A stretch of 64,000 nucleotides of DNA from the NCBI GenBank assembly GCA_010909165.1, contig MU008181.1, positions 434,001 through 498,000 of the forward strand, written 5' to 3'. How positions within the stretch are numbered: position 1 is the stretch's first letter; each line of letters opens with the position of its first letter. Shown here piece after piece: positions 1-11,533 of the stretch. Position numbers and translations under genes: made by a program. Under the pieces are notes generated by a model, which saw nothing but the letters and a program-made list of their open reading frames with translations, was not told where the DNA came from and ran no database searches. The DNA is from Anthoceros angustus (taxonomy: Eukaryota > Streptophyta > Anthocerotopsida > Anthocerotales > Anthocerotaceae).

Positions 1-522
1 CCGCTGAAAGGGTTGCTGGAGCAAGCGAGCGAAGATGGGCAATTCGGAGGTTCGCAGTTGTATACATTCTAGCACTTCGTTGTCAGGCATCCATGGAAGG
101 GCCAAACTTGTGCCGGCAGGGTCCTGACGTCAGGGAATTGCAGGAAGACAAGCACTACTTTTCGAGGATGCGTGAGTGGGGATGCGGCACAAGAGTCCTG
201 GCAGCGGAAGCACCTCGTCTCCGGCATTGGAGAATGGCGTAAGCCTCCTTAGAGGTTCAAGGAACTCAAGCCGGCAGCTGATCAAAGATGCCAAACTTAC
301 GGAACGTGAGACACATGCATCCACTGGAGCGCACATGGCTTGCACATGGAACCTGGAGCACACGAGGGGGGAAGCACATCCACCATGAGAGAATCCTGTA
401 CAGCACTGGGACCAAGCTCAGTTCACCAAACCGCTCTAAGATCAGAGCCTGCCAGGAGGGTCCAGAAACTGCTGCAGAGATAAAGAACGGAGGACGTACA
501 ACCAGGTGGTTATGGATATAGC
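1..522. other. No recognised gene
   Basis: Only short overlapping open frames on both strands, none with a recognisable domain. The stretch lies downstream of the adrenodoxin reductase stop codon and probably contains its 3' untranslated region plus spacer. Confidence 0.5.
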
Positions 523-3187
523 TCATACGACCAGGTTTACGTCGCCCCCGGGATTGCACAACTTCCCCGCGACCTTCAGCATCTCATCCACCTCCACAAT
601 TTTCTCTCTCGGCTTTCCCTTCAAGCCTCCCAGTTCCCGCTCCTTTTCATCGATTTTAGCCCAATCTTGGAAGGAAATTGTTGCGGTGCCCTTTTCTTCT
701 AGAATGCTCTGCAAGCCCTGCCCTCCTCCTTTCAGAGGAAGGGGTTCTGAACCTAGCAAGCCTGTCTTATGGTCCTCCACAATAGCCTCGATCTGTAAGC
801 AAGAGTTCTCCTCTATTCAGATATCTCGAGATAAGTGGTCTGTAGATAAGAGAATGCCATAAGAGGGGTAAGACTTACCGTTTCCTCCGCACAAGTCAGG
901 TTGGTCCCGATGATCCCTGTGGGACCCCTCTTGAGCCAGCCAACCACATAAAGGCCGCCTTCAGTCGAGGTCTCATCCTTCTGATTGGCGAGCACTCGAC
1001 CAAAAACATTCGGGATGACCCCTGATGACAGCCACCATTCATTGCTTCAGCCACTGCCATTCATGCCAAGGAGCATAACTGCAAGCAGGCAGAAACAGGA
1101 AAGGACAGACAAACCTCGTTTTTCATCAAAAGGCACTCCAGCAACTGGTATGGACTTGTAGCCAATGCTCTTCAGCACCAGCCTAATCAGTACAGTCCTT
1201 GTGTTTAAGATTCCACATCATGGGCATCACAGTTGATTCGAAAAGAGAAGGAGAAATGAGAGACACAAGACGCACCCTGCTTTGATTTCTTCAAATTCTC
1301 CTGTACCAACCGCGATTTGGCCACCACCTTCGTGTCTCTCTGCCATTGACAGATAAAAATACTCAAAATCACCACAATGCATGCAACAACGAGGACAGGT
1401 ACATGTTAATATATGACGAAGACGGAATACTCACTGAGAACCGACTTCTCCAGGCTCACCCCGCCGACCCTTCGGCCATTACCTGAGGGGAGTATCACAT
1501 GTGGGGCTCTGAAAAACACGAAGTCAAGTTTCTTATCGACCTCTGATGCGTTCTTGTTGGCAGCAGCTTTGCAGAAAAGCTCGTATACACGCTTGTGGCT
1601 TCGACTGGCTTTCATCTCTGCCTGCAGGCAATAACACCGGCTGCACAGGCAGCCTTGATGTCAATTTCCAAGGCTGCCTTGCTACACATCCCTTGGAATA
1701 GTACCAAGGGCGGCAATCATGAGCAAGCAGAGGAAGAGGTCATTAGTGCACCGAGTCCATGGCAGAGGTAGATAAATCCTGCTCTTGTACATTCACCTCC
1801 AAGTCTTTCATTCCTTCAGTTCAACGTTTCCTACTGTGAGGATGTCAGCACATAAGAAATGTAAAAGTTCAGCATAATCACACAACATACACTAGGCGCA
1901 ATGACCAGAAGCAACACCGCATGCATTCCAGCTGATGGTCAGCACAGACGAATTACCAAGAAGCTCACGGAGCTCTTTGGCAGTGCAAGCAGCTTGAACA
2001 GGCCCTCGCCGTCCCACCAGATAGACATGCCTGCAGTTGTCAGAAAGGCCTAGTTAATAGGTCAACCCAAGGTGGTGTACTACGAGCCCATCACCTAAAT
2101 ACCTGATGTTGCTGTCTTTCAACGCAGCCAGTGCGTGATCAGCAATGTCCGTCACTTGTAGTTCACTTGTGGAGCGTAGAAGAATCCTTGCAGCATCCAA
2201 AGCAACATTTCCCTGTGCACCATCACGGTGAAGCGTCTGAAAGCAAGCAGCAAGATATCCCTGACAGAACGGTACGCTCATCAGGCAACTCACTTGTCCC
2301 AGGATAACTGCAGTGTCTGTGCTTTTGAGATCAGGTGCTAAATTTGCGGCGTCAGGATGGCCGTTGTACCACCAGACAAACTCCCTTGCAGCATGCACTC
2401 CCTGCAGGTTCTGTGAAGGTGGAAGGCAAAACAACAATGATTTCAGCACCGAGCACCCCTGCTCCACCGAGGACCAGCAGCAGCAAAAGAAACTGGGCAA
2501 TTGGGCATGAAGTCGTGGTCACCTCTCCTGGGATGCCGAGCGCCCTGTCGCTCTCCGCTCCATATGCAAGAACCACCTGCACCAATGAGCTGTGTGTAAG
2601 ACCAGGTTGAAGACATACAATGAGTCTCTTGCAATGTTGATGTCTGTGCCCCATGAGACATGCATACCACATGGTACAGCTCCCGTAGCTCCTGCAAAGT
2701 GATGTCTCTTCCAAGCGTCACGTTGCCGAAGTAAGAGCATCGGCTGTTTGTTGCCACCCTGCTGAATTGGTTGATGACTATCTGCATGAATCCAGCAGCC
2801 AAACAGCATGAAGCACTGTCTGAATATGAGCCACAGTAGGCTCCCGGGATCAATACCTTCGTTTCAGGATGGTCTGGAGCAACCCCGGATCGAACTAATC
2901 CGAAAGGCGTCGGCAGCCTCTCCACGATGTCCACGCTTGCCTTATCAAATCGTTTCAGCAGCTGCAGCAACCACCCACATTTCAGTCCTGCCCAAAATTG
3001 GCTCCAGTACGGGAATGAGGGGACCGAGCACGGGAGGAATCTGGGCACCTACCTTCTCGGCGGTGTAGAAGCCCGCAGGACCGCTGCCCACTACGCAGAT
3101 GTGCAGCTTGGAGTCAGAGCCATGCAGAGTGGAGAAGCTCCTGAGCGCCTGCACCCCGGCTCTGCTAACGAGGCCCAAGAACCGCAT
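523..3187 (-). CDS. FDXR: NADPH:adrenodoxin (ferredoxin) oxidoreductase, mitochondrial
   Basis: FAD flavoenzyme that passes electrons from NADPH to mitochondrial ferredoxin, for Fe-S assembly and biotin or cytochrome chemistry. Thirteen exons read by eye: 3187-3053, 2961-2857, 2781-2668, 2576-2523, 2410-2294, 2212-2103, 2030-1957, 1813-1752, 1621-1435, 1339-1276, 1182-1115, 1021-879, 792-523. They join in phase to 500 residues, the normal family length. The N-terminus (MRFLGLVSRAGVQALRSFST) is basic and serine-rich like a mitochondrial presequence, followed by the FAD-binding VVGSGPAGFY. NADP-site motifs are LGQGNVALDAARILL and LVGRRGP, and the family signature GWLKRGPTGIIGTN lies near residue 390. 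The start is the only ATG before the FAD motif with a targeting-like leader. The gene is head-to-head with the exonuclease-MutS gene, 696 bp apart. Exon 8 (1813-1752) is the least certain because its acceptor is weak. Confidence 0.93.
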
Positions 3188-3883
3188 TCTGGCCAGCCTT
3201 GGATGCTCCGATCACCGTCCCGGAAGCATCGAGCCGGCCGCAGCGCGATGCAGCGCGGGCGTGCTCACAGCATCTAAATACTGTGCGAAGACAAGCAAAG
3301 GGGAAAGAAAGAAAATTTGGAGCAAGGGATGGAGGAACAGATGTGCGAGGAGCAATGGCGATGGCGATGGCTCTTTAAGAAGGAGAAACTTCAACAGCAG
3401 CAGCCTCCTGAGGTATGAGGCGCAGGAGCCGCAGCAGGTGGAGCGGCCATGAGCCTGCGATGGGACCAGCTTGCGGCTTCCGCCAAGACGCTGGCAGTGG
3501 CCGCCGACAAGTGCTGCCGGTCTGATCGCAGGCGTGGGGTGGTCGTGGCTGCCGTCCGTGTTCGAGCTCGGGGAGATAGCAAGGACGAAAGGCTGGAATG
3601 CTCCAGCTGTGGGACTCCCAGGCGAGGCTCCAGGAGCAGGAGAGGCTGCAGTGGGAGGAAAGTGGGAGCTTTGCATCTCAGCCTGCCTGGGAGTTGTGTC
3701 AGGTGTGTCCCGATCGGAGAAGTTTTGGAATTTGGTTGATTGATTTGGGTGCATTTGGGAGAAGTGAGGACTTGAATTTTGGATCTTGGCGTGGGATTGT
3801 AGTGTGTCGCAAGGGTGATCTGGGTGTCACAATGTTTGAATCGATTGTTGCCATTTTGTTGCAGGCGGCAGAGAGCATGCTCC
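3188..3883. promoter_or_regulatory. Divergent intergenic region between FDXR and the exonuclease-MutS gene
   Basis: About 0.7 kb between two outward-facing genes. On the plus side a plausible leader intron runs from a GT at 3703 to an AG at 3864, so the plus-strand gene may have a non-coding first exon and this span would hold its 5' UTR. Small plus-strand open frames here (for example from 3449) have no recognisable domain. No TATA-like site was identified with confidence. Confidence 0.4.
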
Positions 3884-6800
3884 ATGTCTTGGGTGGCAGG
3901 TTCTGTGTACTCTCTTGAAAGTCAAGGCAGCTCTCTGTTAGGAACGTACTTTTTTCAAGGTGCTTTGGGATGGCGGACATCAGCCAGACGTCAGCGGCTG
4001 TGGGCTGGTCCAAGGGTTTTTGTGTTTCGTGGTGTAGCATCATCCAGGTGTGTGGCACAGGGTCAGGCTGAGAATGGCAGATTTGGCAATGGAGCAGAGC
4101 TTGCCAGTGCGCCTGGACAGAGGGGGCTGGATGATGGCCATGTCAGAAGTCAAGTTGAATCTGGTGTGCATCATCACGGTGTTGATTCTGTGGGGCAGGA
4201 AGTGGGGAACAGTGTGCCCAGTCTACCAACTGGAAGCAATTGCAGGCCAAAAAAGAAGCAGCATACCTTCATTGTTTTCGACATTGAAACTACTGGGTTC
4301 AAGCGGGGTGACGACCGCATCATCGAATTTGCTGCTCGTGATTTAGCTGGTGGTGAGAACAGCACCTTGCAGACTTTAGTCAATCCCGAGGGAGTACCGG
4401 TGGGCAGCAGTTTTAACACTCACGGTATTTCTGACACGATGATCAACAATCCTGAGACCCCAAAGTGAGTCTGGGTGGGCCTGTTTCCTGATCCCTGACT
4501 TGGATGCAGTCTCTTTCTTGTGACGAGCTCGCTTCTCATGGTTGTGGATACCCTCAGGTGGGACGAGGTTGCCCCAACTATTGTGGAGTTCGTGGAGTCA
4601 CGTCGAAAGGGCAACGGACTTGTTCTATTGGTTGCGCACAATGCGAAAGTCTTTGATGTACCTTTCCTCATCAGCCACTTTGAGCGCAGTTCCGTGCAGC
4701 TGCCGAAGCACTGGCTTTTTCTGGACACCTTGCCTCTAGCAAAGGTTGTGATGGCTGCCAAAGGTATGATGACTGCCAGAAGTGAATGAAGTTCTGTAGC
4801 TATTTCAGGTTTACAGATGGGAATGTGTATGGATGGTGGAGTGAGAATGACGGCCGGTTCTGTTAGGAAGAGCTAGGCATTTAAGAGAGTTCCTCAGATG
4901 CTGAGAAGAGTCCTGAACCAAGGGGTCACTAATGCACAAAGATAAGTAAGATTAGATTCAGGGAGGAGGTCGCACGGCACAGTTGACCCACCTGGTTGTC
5001 ATAGTTGTTCATGTACAAAGGGTCTTGCTGGCTGTGAGGCTAAGAATCTGAAGTTCGAAAGTTCTGTCTTAGAGCCAAGAGAGCGGAACTTCGTACTTCT
5101 CTGGTACACAGCTAGCTGTCTGACCAGTTCTGCTGGCTTCATCTCCTGACATGTTGAATTGATGTAGTATCAGGTATTTGTGAATACTGATGAGGACCAA
5201 CATAAAGCACTTCCTTCTGTGCGTACAACATGTACGATTGTGTGTCTTGAGCTGTTTGATCTTTAGGTTGATTGTTTTCCATGTTTACCTCATGAACTGG
5301 ATTCGATTGTTCTTGCAGGCGGAAAAGGTGCAAACCTTAGTGCTCTCCGTGACTTCTACAGGTTGCCAGATGCTGGGCAAGCCCACAGGGGCCTGCCTGA
5401 TGTCAATGTCCTAGTTTCCGTGCTTCAACATCTTATGAGAGAACTTCAACTCACACCAAATGATTTGGTAGAGAGGGCGTTCAGAGCCAGTGATTGTAAG
5501 AAGCATTCACAGGGGAGAAGTACTGACGAAGGTACTAAGAGAGAAGAAGACTTCACAGCCTGCACCATCCCTGACACAAGTGACACAGAACTCTCGAGTG
5601 TAGTGGTCACGGACAAGGTGGTTCATTACACTGAAGAGGCTATAGACGAAATCAATGAGGAAGGCGGTAGCATGGCAGGTCCTGCCTCAGGAGATGACAT
5701 TTTTGAAGTCCAAACAGAAACTCTTGCTATATCCCTTGAACCTGGCCTGGTTCTGCAGCCTGTGTCACTAGAAGAAAAGAATCCAACTGGGCTTGACGGT
5801 AACGCAAGGGGGCATTTCTTCCTTGACGGTGCTGGGAATCAGAAACGTGGCCCAAGATTACCGAAAAGGAAAAGGGCATCCTGGTCCAACCACTCTCAAG
5901 ACACTGCTGTCACGCCAGATCACACTTACTCTGAGAGTCCGAGTTTGGGTGTGGGTGAATTCAGCCCGGACAAGAAAAAGTTTTTGGTAGCTATTCTGCC
6001 TCCCTCCAGTGATACTGAGATTTGGGGACTAGCATTCTGTGACATATCAACAGGTATACCCATGTGGCGTCTCTTATCTGCAGCAACTGTATTCAGAACA
6101 ATTGCATGCTCCTTTTATACTTGACTGAAATTGTCTCATGATTGGTTGCAAGTCCTCTAGACCAGTTAACACCCTGGTTTTATCTGTCAGGCGAATTCGG
6201 TGTCACTCATTCTCATGGTAGGCACACGTTGGTGCAGGAGATCCTACGTCTGCAACCATCAGAAATCATTCATCCTTCTGATGTATACTACCCTTTCAGC
6301 CTTGAGATTCATATTTCTCTTGACTTTAGTTGGAAGGGTTGTGAATTGATTGTTACATGTAACGATTGTGCCATGTATCTAACTCTTAGATCTGTGTCTG
6401 AAGCAGGTCCAGTGCTCGACACCTGAAACCAGTGGATGTGTATACCCCGCGGGCATGCCCCCACAGTTCTGTTATGCAGAGAGACCGAACTCTGACTTTT
6501 CCCCTAGCTCTGCAAGAAAGGTCAGGCTGACTGTCTGCCAGTTTATCTTTTTTATTTGGAGCACATCATGCTTGTGGTTGCTGAGATTGTGATCCAGGGA
6601 CAGGTTTTCTGACTTTTGTCTCTTTGGCATGGTGCAGAAGTTACTGGCACGTTTTGGAGTTGATTCTCTCGAAAGCTTGGGAAGGCAGGAAATTTATGGA
6701 TTGCGGGCAGCCGGTGGCCTTTTGAGGTAAACTTATATTTTGCTTTTACTGGTAAACACATGGTCTGGTGAATGTCGTTGTCTGAGCATCTATGTTAAAC

Positions 6801-7558
6801 TTATAATTGTTCAAGTACTTGTGTTCACAAGTATTTGATGCTTCTAACGGTCTTCCACATCCACATTCTAAATTTCATGTTCTGGTGTTGGATCCACACA
6901 GTTATTTGCAAGAAACTCAGAAAGTATCAAGTGGCAGTATCCCCCTTTGCACTCCTCATCCTTATTCTGTTGGTCATTTCATGCACATGGATGAGACTTT
7001 GCGAAGCATGGATCCACCAAAGTGGGATATCTGGTTTGGGAAGAGAAGCCACAAGGGAAGCCCCAATGGTGCAGTCCCCGAAGCAGTGAGCGATCACTCC
7101 CCTGATTCCGGTTCCTCAGAAGTTGAAGGCAACAAGGACCTGACTACTTTGGGGTTGGCAACCAGGGGCAGCACTTGTCAGTTCATGTCCCAGGAAGAGT
7201 TAGACAGTACTTGGAAACAGGTTCACGAATTCTTGCGCACCAAACCTGCTACTCAAGCACTGACAAAACAGAAGGTGAGTACTGACTGACTAAGTCCCTT
7301 GAATTCCATGTCCTTGACAATGAGCATTTGCAGAAAGCCAAGTCTCTCATGCACACACACACGTCTGTGCAGGGTTCTTTGGTTTCCATCTCAAAAACCT
7401 CTGAAAACCTGATAGTCTGCCTTGGTGCACCTGCCCTTTTTGTCAAAAAATTCCAGCAGCATGAGCATGCCACAGCTTTGCAGAGTGCATTCCAATCCGT
7501 CCTGCAGCAAGCTATGGAGCTCAACATCACCGTTGTTGGGGGACCGAGCGAACACTAG
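3884..7558 (+). CDS. DEDDh exonuclease fused to a MutS connector domain
   Basis: Exons 3884-4464, 4558-4763, 5319-6053, 6191-6282, 6407-6520, 6638-6726, 6902-7274 and 7334-7558 join in phase to 804 residues. Residues 1-70 are Arg/Ser/Gly-rich like an organelle transit peptide. A DnaQ-like 3'-5' exonuclease follows, with FDIETTG near 132, VAHNAKVFD near 218 and AHRGLPDVN near 283, so the catalytic Asp, Glu, His and Asp are present. After an acidic linker of about 150 residues, residues 482-635 match the MutS connector (domain II) and the start of the lever: WGLAFCDISTGEF, LQPSEII, LLARFGVDSL, AAGGLLSYLQETQK and HFMHMDE. No clamp or Walker ATPase follows. The last 170 residues are unassigned; the final 70 faintly resemble C-terminal domains of DnaX/STICHEL-type proteins. 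The exonuclease tail and the start of the MutS part share exon 3, so the fusion does not depend on a guessed splice. The start could also be upstream in frame. Confidence 0.8.
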
Positions 7559-8064
7559 GCCTACCACATTCTTTCAATAACCACACCTCTCTGGACTCCC
7601 AATTTCCCTGACCACAGAAACTGTTGCCACAGTATATTCGTATCCGAAGTCACTTTACTAGTGGTTACGTTGAGGTGACAAAAAGCGTGTCATGAAACCC
7701 TAGTCTAGTTTGGTGATCCGCACCAGAGTTGGAATCATTCGAACAAACGAACAGGACTTCAGTCGAGCGGAGTAGATCTCGGGCGTGACGACGCAAGATC
7801 CGCAAGTGCTGGGAATTTGAAACCAGGCGCAATCGGTTGCTGGCTTGCGTTTCAATTCGCGGGAGCTTGCATGGTACTCGTCTGTCCGTTGTGCGCGCAA
7901 GAGACCGAATCGCGCGTTTCTGCAAGTTTGCTCTCCAGCTGAAAGTCTTGCCGCTAGCGGAAGCTCCTTTCCGGAAGGCGTCCGGATTCTGGAGCTTCGT
8001 TTCATGAATACCTTCGGATCTGGTTGCCCGACATCGCTACCCAGTGTTATGTCACACAGCCAGA
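7559..8064. other. Intergenic spacer upstream of MAF1, with a telo-box-like motif
   Basis: No coding signal. AAACCCTA occurs at 7695-7702, about 360 bp before the MAF1 ATG. This motif is common in plant promoters of translation and ribosome-related genes. A single short match may be chance. Confidence 0.35.
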
Positions 8065-9981
8065 ATGAAGTATCTCGAGTACACTCCCCTTGCCAGGTGG
8101 ATGCAATTTTCCGTTTCCTTCTTGTTTCTGCTTTGTGTGGTTTTGGAAAGTTCGCTCATGCTCCGGCGTGGCCTCATTTTCCGCAGCATAAACGCATTCC
8201 TACGAGATGTGGATGTCGGAGATTCCGTAATTCAAGGACTCTTGGAGGCCTACTCCTGTAAGTGGCTCACTTGAAGCGCGTACACACGAATTGTGATAAA
8301 TCTCTTGTGTTGGAGAAGTGACTGATGGAGTTGTTGCTGAATTGCACCTGTTATCGAGACGTGTTTGACACGGATGAACTGCCCCGTTTCAGGCAAGGTT
8401 GCAGGGGTTGACAAAAAGCTGTCACGGAGCTTAGACCAAGATGTAGTCCCTACCCCCTTTTTTTTGTATTCTGATTTCCACTGTGCGAGCCGGGGAGGAT
8501 GAAACTAGTATTATGTTTCAGGTTGTTGAAGCGTTGGCTTTCTCGGCTTCGAGTTTGTCAACTTCCCCTGTTGGACCATTGTCCAGCACGGCCAGGTTTG
8601 CTTTGCCTTGCAGTTTTTGCTTTGGCTGATGGGCCACTGAGGACATCTCGACATCCTCTTTATTGTGGCGTATGGTGCGAGATGCGGAAATCCGTCTTCA
8701 AATTTCGTTGCTATTACAGTGTTAGATCTTACAGTCTTTTGGTATATGGCAGCCGACGGACACTGATCTACCTCATCCTGACCTTAAATCATATGTACCC
8801 AGACTATGATTTCAGGTATTGTGTTGTTTAAACCCAGTAGGCAAGTTGATTCATGACGTCTGTCTGGCATGGTCCGAGTTCAGAACTGCTTATGTATGGG
8901 CATTAGCGTTTCTATTCATGTTGGTAGGTCCTGACCGTAACTTCGGAGTAAACTTGTAGTTCATGAACAGTGGTATTGCGCCATCCCTTAAGCTGGCCAG
9001 CGAAACGATACAACGCACAGAAGTAGATGATCTGATTATACCCTCATGCTTGCAGTCTCTCTGGGCCCCAGCATTTCTGTAATGTGCACGGACACTGCGC
9101 TGCTAAGCAAAAAATTGACAACTACCTCTTTGAAGCAAGCAAGGTGAAGATCGCCTTTGTTGATCTCGAGGACACAGTTTGTCTGTTGGGTTGACTTGTT
9201 GCTACCAATGGTCTCTTGATGCATGGGCATCTCAAGTGCACATGTTTCACAGGATGTGCACTGTTGACGTGCATGATTGATCTTGGTAACTGTGCAATTG
9301 ACCTGAGATATGCCTACAGATTTGGGCCCAGAAAAATGGCAAGGAGCAAGACTTCTTGGACTGCCTTTGGAATGCCATTGATGAGGTCCGTTTTTCCTAG
9401 AAGGAGTTGCAAACCTGGCTGTAGACTTGGTCCCTTCAAGTATGTTGCAGCTTGACTAAGATTCCCCTAGTGCACTACTTTGATTCGGCTTTAATATTTC
9501 CTGTGGTGCTACAGGTGATAGGGCTTGAAGACTGTGATGTCTACAGCTACATGCCCGACAGTGAAGGGAATCCCTTTGCTGACAAAAGTAGCATGTGGGT
9601 CCTCCTTCTGTTTGGTGTATTTAATTTCCTTTCCTCAAATTGATGCAAAATGGCTGATGGGAGACCTGTTGGCAGATGGAATTTCAACTTCTTCTTCTAT
9701 AACAGAAAGCTGAAACGGATGCTGTACTTCAGTTGCGATTGTTTCAGGTGATTCAGGCGGGAAGCTTAGCCAGCTTCTATATTTATCTTTAACTGTCCGC
9801 TCCCGTTTTCAGTCTCTGAGACCTACTGACGGTTATGCTCTTTCTCGGTGCTCAGCCCGACCTAACCCCTTGCTCTGTGTGTCCTCGTGCCTTCAGTAAG
9901 CTGACAATAGAGGAGTCCGACGAGTTTCTTGACGTGGAAGAAGAAGATTTTCCAGATGGCTTAGAGCTCATGGACGAATAG
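8065..9981 (+). CDS. MAF1: MAF1, repressor of RNA polymerase III transcription
   Basis: MAF1 binds RNA polymerase III and blocks initiation in response to nutrient and stress signals (TOR pathway), lowering tRNA and 5S rRNA synthesis in the nucleus. Ten exons: 8065-8096, 8187-8257, 8393-8442, 8522-8595, 8753-8815, 9056-9143, 9320-9385, 9515-9594, 9676-9747, 9897-9981. They join in phase to 226 residues, a typical plant MAF1 length. Recognisable stretches in order are MKYLEYTPLA, GLLEAYSCKVAGVDKKLS, GPLSSTASRRTLIYLI and LTLNHMYPDYDF (box B), DNYLFEASK, DCDVYSYMPDSEGNPF, and WNFNFFFYNRKLKRMLYF (box C). The C-terminus is acidic (EEEDFPDGLELMDE). The start matches the family N-terminus. Exon 3 has a weak donor (GTAGTC) and is the least certain. 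Confidence 0.93.
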
Positions 9982-10640
9982 CACAGCAGCAATGTTCTCG
10001 GCAGCACTGGCGGCGCTGCCTTTCAATGCTGGCATGCATGTTGTACTCTAGTGGCAAATACCGATGTCGCGTGTAAAGTATTTGGTTGTGGTTTCGGTTG
10101 TGACCTCACGGCTGGACTGGCCTGCCGTGGGATCTGCTTTCCCATCGATACCCGATGGCCATTAAGGCAAATACGGTCTGCACACCCGTGCGGACGCGCA
10201 ACCCGATGTACTGCGCAACCCGATGAACCGGCTTCATATCGACATACACGACATAGCAGCAACATCAGTTTATGGTTCCGTCGCATACTCGGGTTTTTGC
10301 ACCCGTTCTCTGTACCTGCATTTCCATACCCGGCTTTCCATACCCGGGATGAAAGAATTCCAAACCCGTCGGTTTGAAGTCCAGGTTTCAAATCAGGTTT
10401 TCAAAGCTATGCACTTCTCGTCGCGGTGAACCGATCTGAAAAGAAAGCGGTGCAGATGCGACAAGACGCCTAATCTGCTGCCCGGTGCAGATGCGGAGAC
10501 CAGGCCTAAAACCATGTTCATGAGAGACCACCTGGATTCACCGCGCATGTAGATCAGTACCTCGCAGTGAGTGTAGAAACTCGCATCTCACGTCCTCTTG
10601 TTAGTTTTGAGAGACTGTTCCTTCACACGATACTGTTCCT
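9982..10640. other. Spacer after MAF1; left part of a MULE-like region
   Basis: No gene recognised. It contains the left 22-bp inverted-repeat arm (10147-10168) whose partner lies at 14301-14322, plus several copies of short CCCG/ACCCG-type words between 10180 and 10370. Confidence 0.4.
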
Positions 10641-11072
10641 TCAATTGCAGGACTCATATGTGTTCATCTCCTTGTTGATGTTCCTCTTCTGTGACAGGTG
10701 AAGAAGAGGACCTCGAATGACAACACTTACAGATCTGGCTCACATGTTTCAATTGCAGGACTCATTTGTGTTCATCTCCTTGTTGATGTTCCTCTTCTGT
10801 GACAGGTGAAGAAGAGGACTTCGAATGACAACACTTACAGATCTGGCTCACATGTTTCAATTGCAGGACTTATTTGTGTTCATCTCCTTGTTGATGTTCC
10901 TCTTCTGTGACAGGTGAAGAAGAGGACCTCGAATGACAACACTTACAGATTTGGCTCACATGTTTCAATTGCAGGACTTATTTGTGTTCATCTCCTGGTT
11001 GATGTTCCTCTTCTGTGATAGGTGAAGGAGAGGACCTCGAATGACAACACTTACAGATCTGGCTCACATGTG
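10641..11072. repeat. Four tandem copies of a 108-bp unit
   Basis: Units start at 10641, 10749, 10857 and 10965 and differ at only a few positions. Each unit contains an acceptor-like word (TTGCAG) and a donor-like word (AGGTGAAG). All reading frames through the unit meet a stop, so it is not a coding repeat although 108 is a multiple of three. Confidence 0.92.
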
Positions 11073-11533
11073 ATGCAATACGCGGACAAATTATCTCTCT
11101 TCTTAGGCTATGACCCTCTGAATGCGAACGCCAGCAGGCCTACCTTGTTGGACATGGGCATTTTGGGAACAATCTGCCTGCTGGGGAGTCACTGGCTGTG
11201 AATCAACGTCATGCTGATCTGCTTCTGCAGAAGCATGTTCGATCGACATGATCGGTGGTGGTAGGGAATGGGCACCTCTTACAACAGGCTTTAGTGCTTA
11301 AGTTTCCTCACCGGGTTTGGAGGAGTTGCTGTACATAGTGCATGCTGCTGGCATTGAGCCGAATTCTCACCTTCTAAAACCAGAAGAGTGGATTCTGACC
11401 TTCTAAGACGAAAAGCGTAATTGACCCGATCAAAACTGAGTGCTATCTGCTATCTCCTCTCAGCACCCTACAAAAGTAGATTGGTCAGCTTCTAAAACCA
11501 AAAGCCTATTTCAGCTCATCAATCCACCCTTTA
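11073..11533. other. No recognised gene
   Basis: Lies between the 108-bp array and the transposase remnant. It shows partial internal similarity (two phrases on 'cttctaaaaccaaaag' around 11380 and 11490). Nothing else was supported. Confidence 0.4.

Noticed and set aside
10641-11072. Regular direct repeats as a CRISPR array
   Set aside because: Units are 108 bp, contiguous and without unique spacers, in a eukaryotic gene context.
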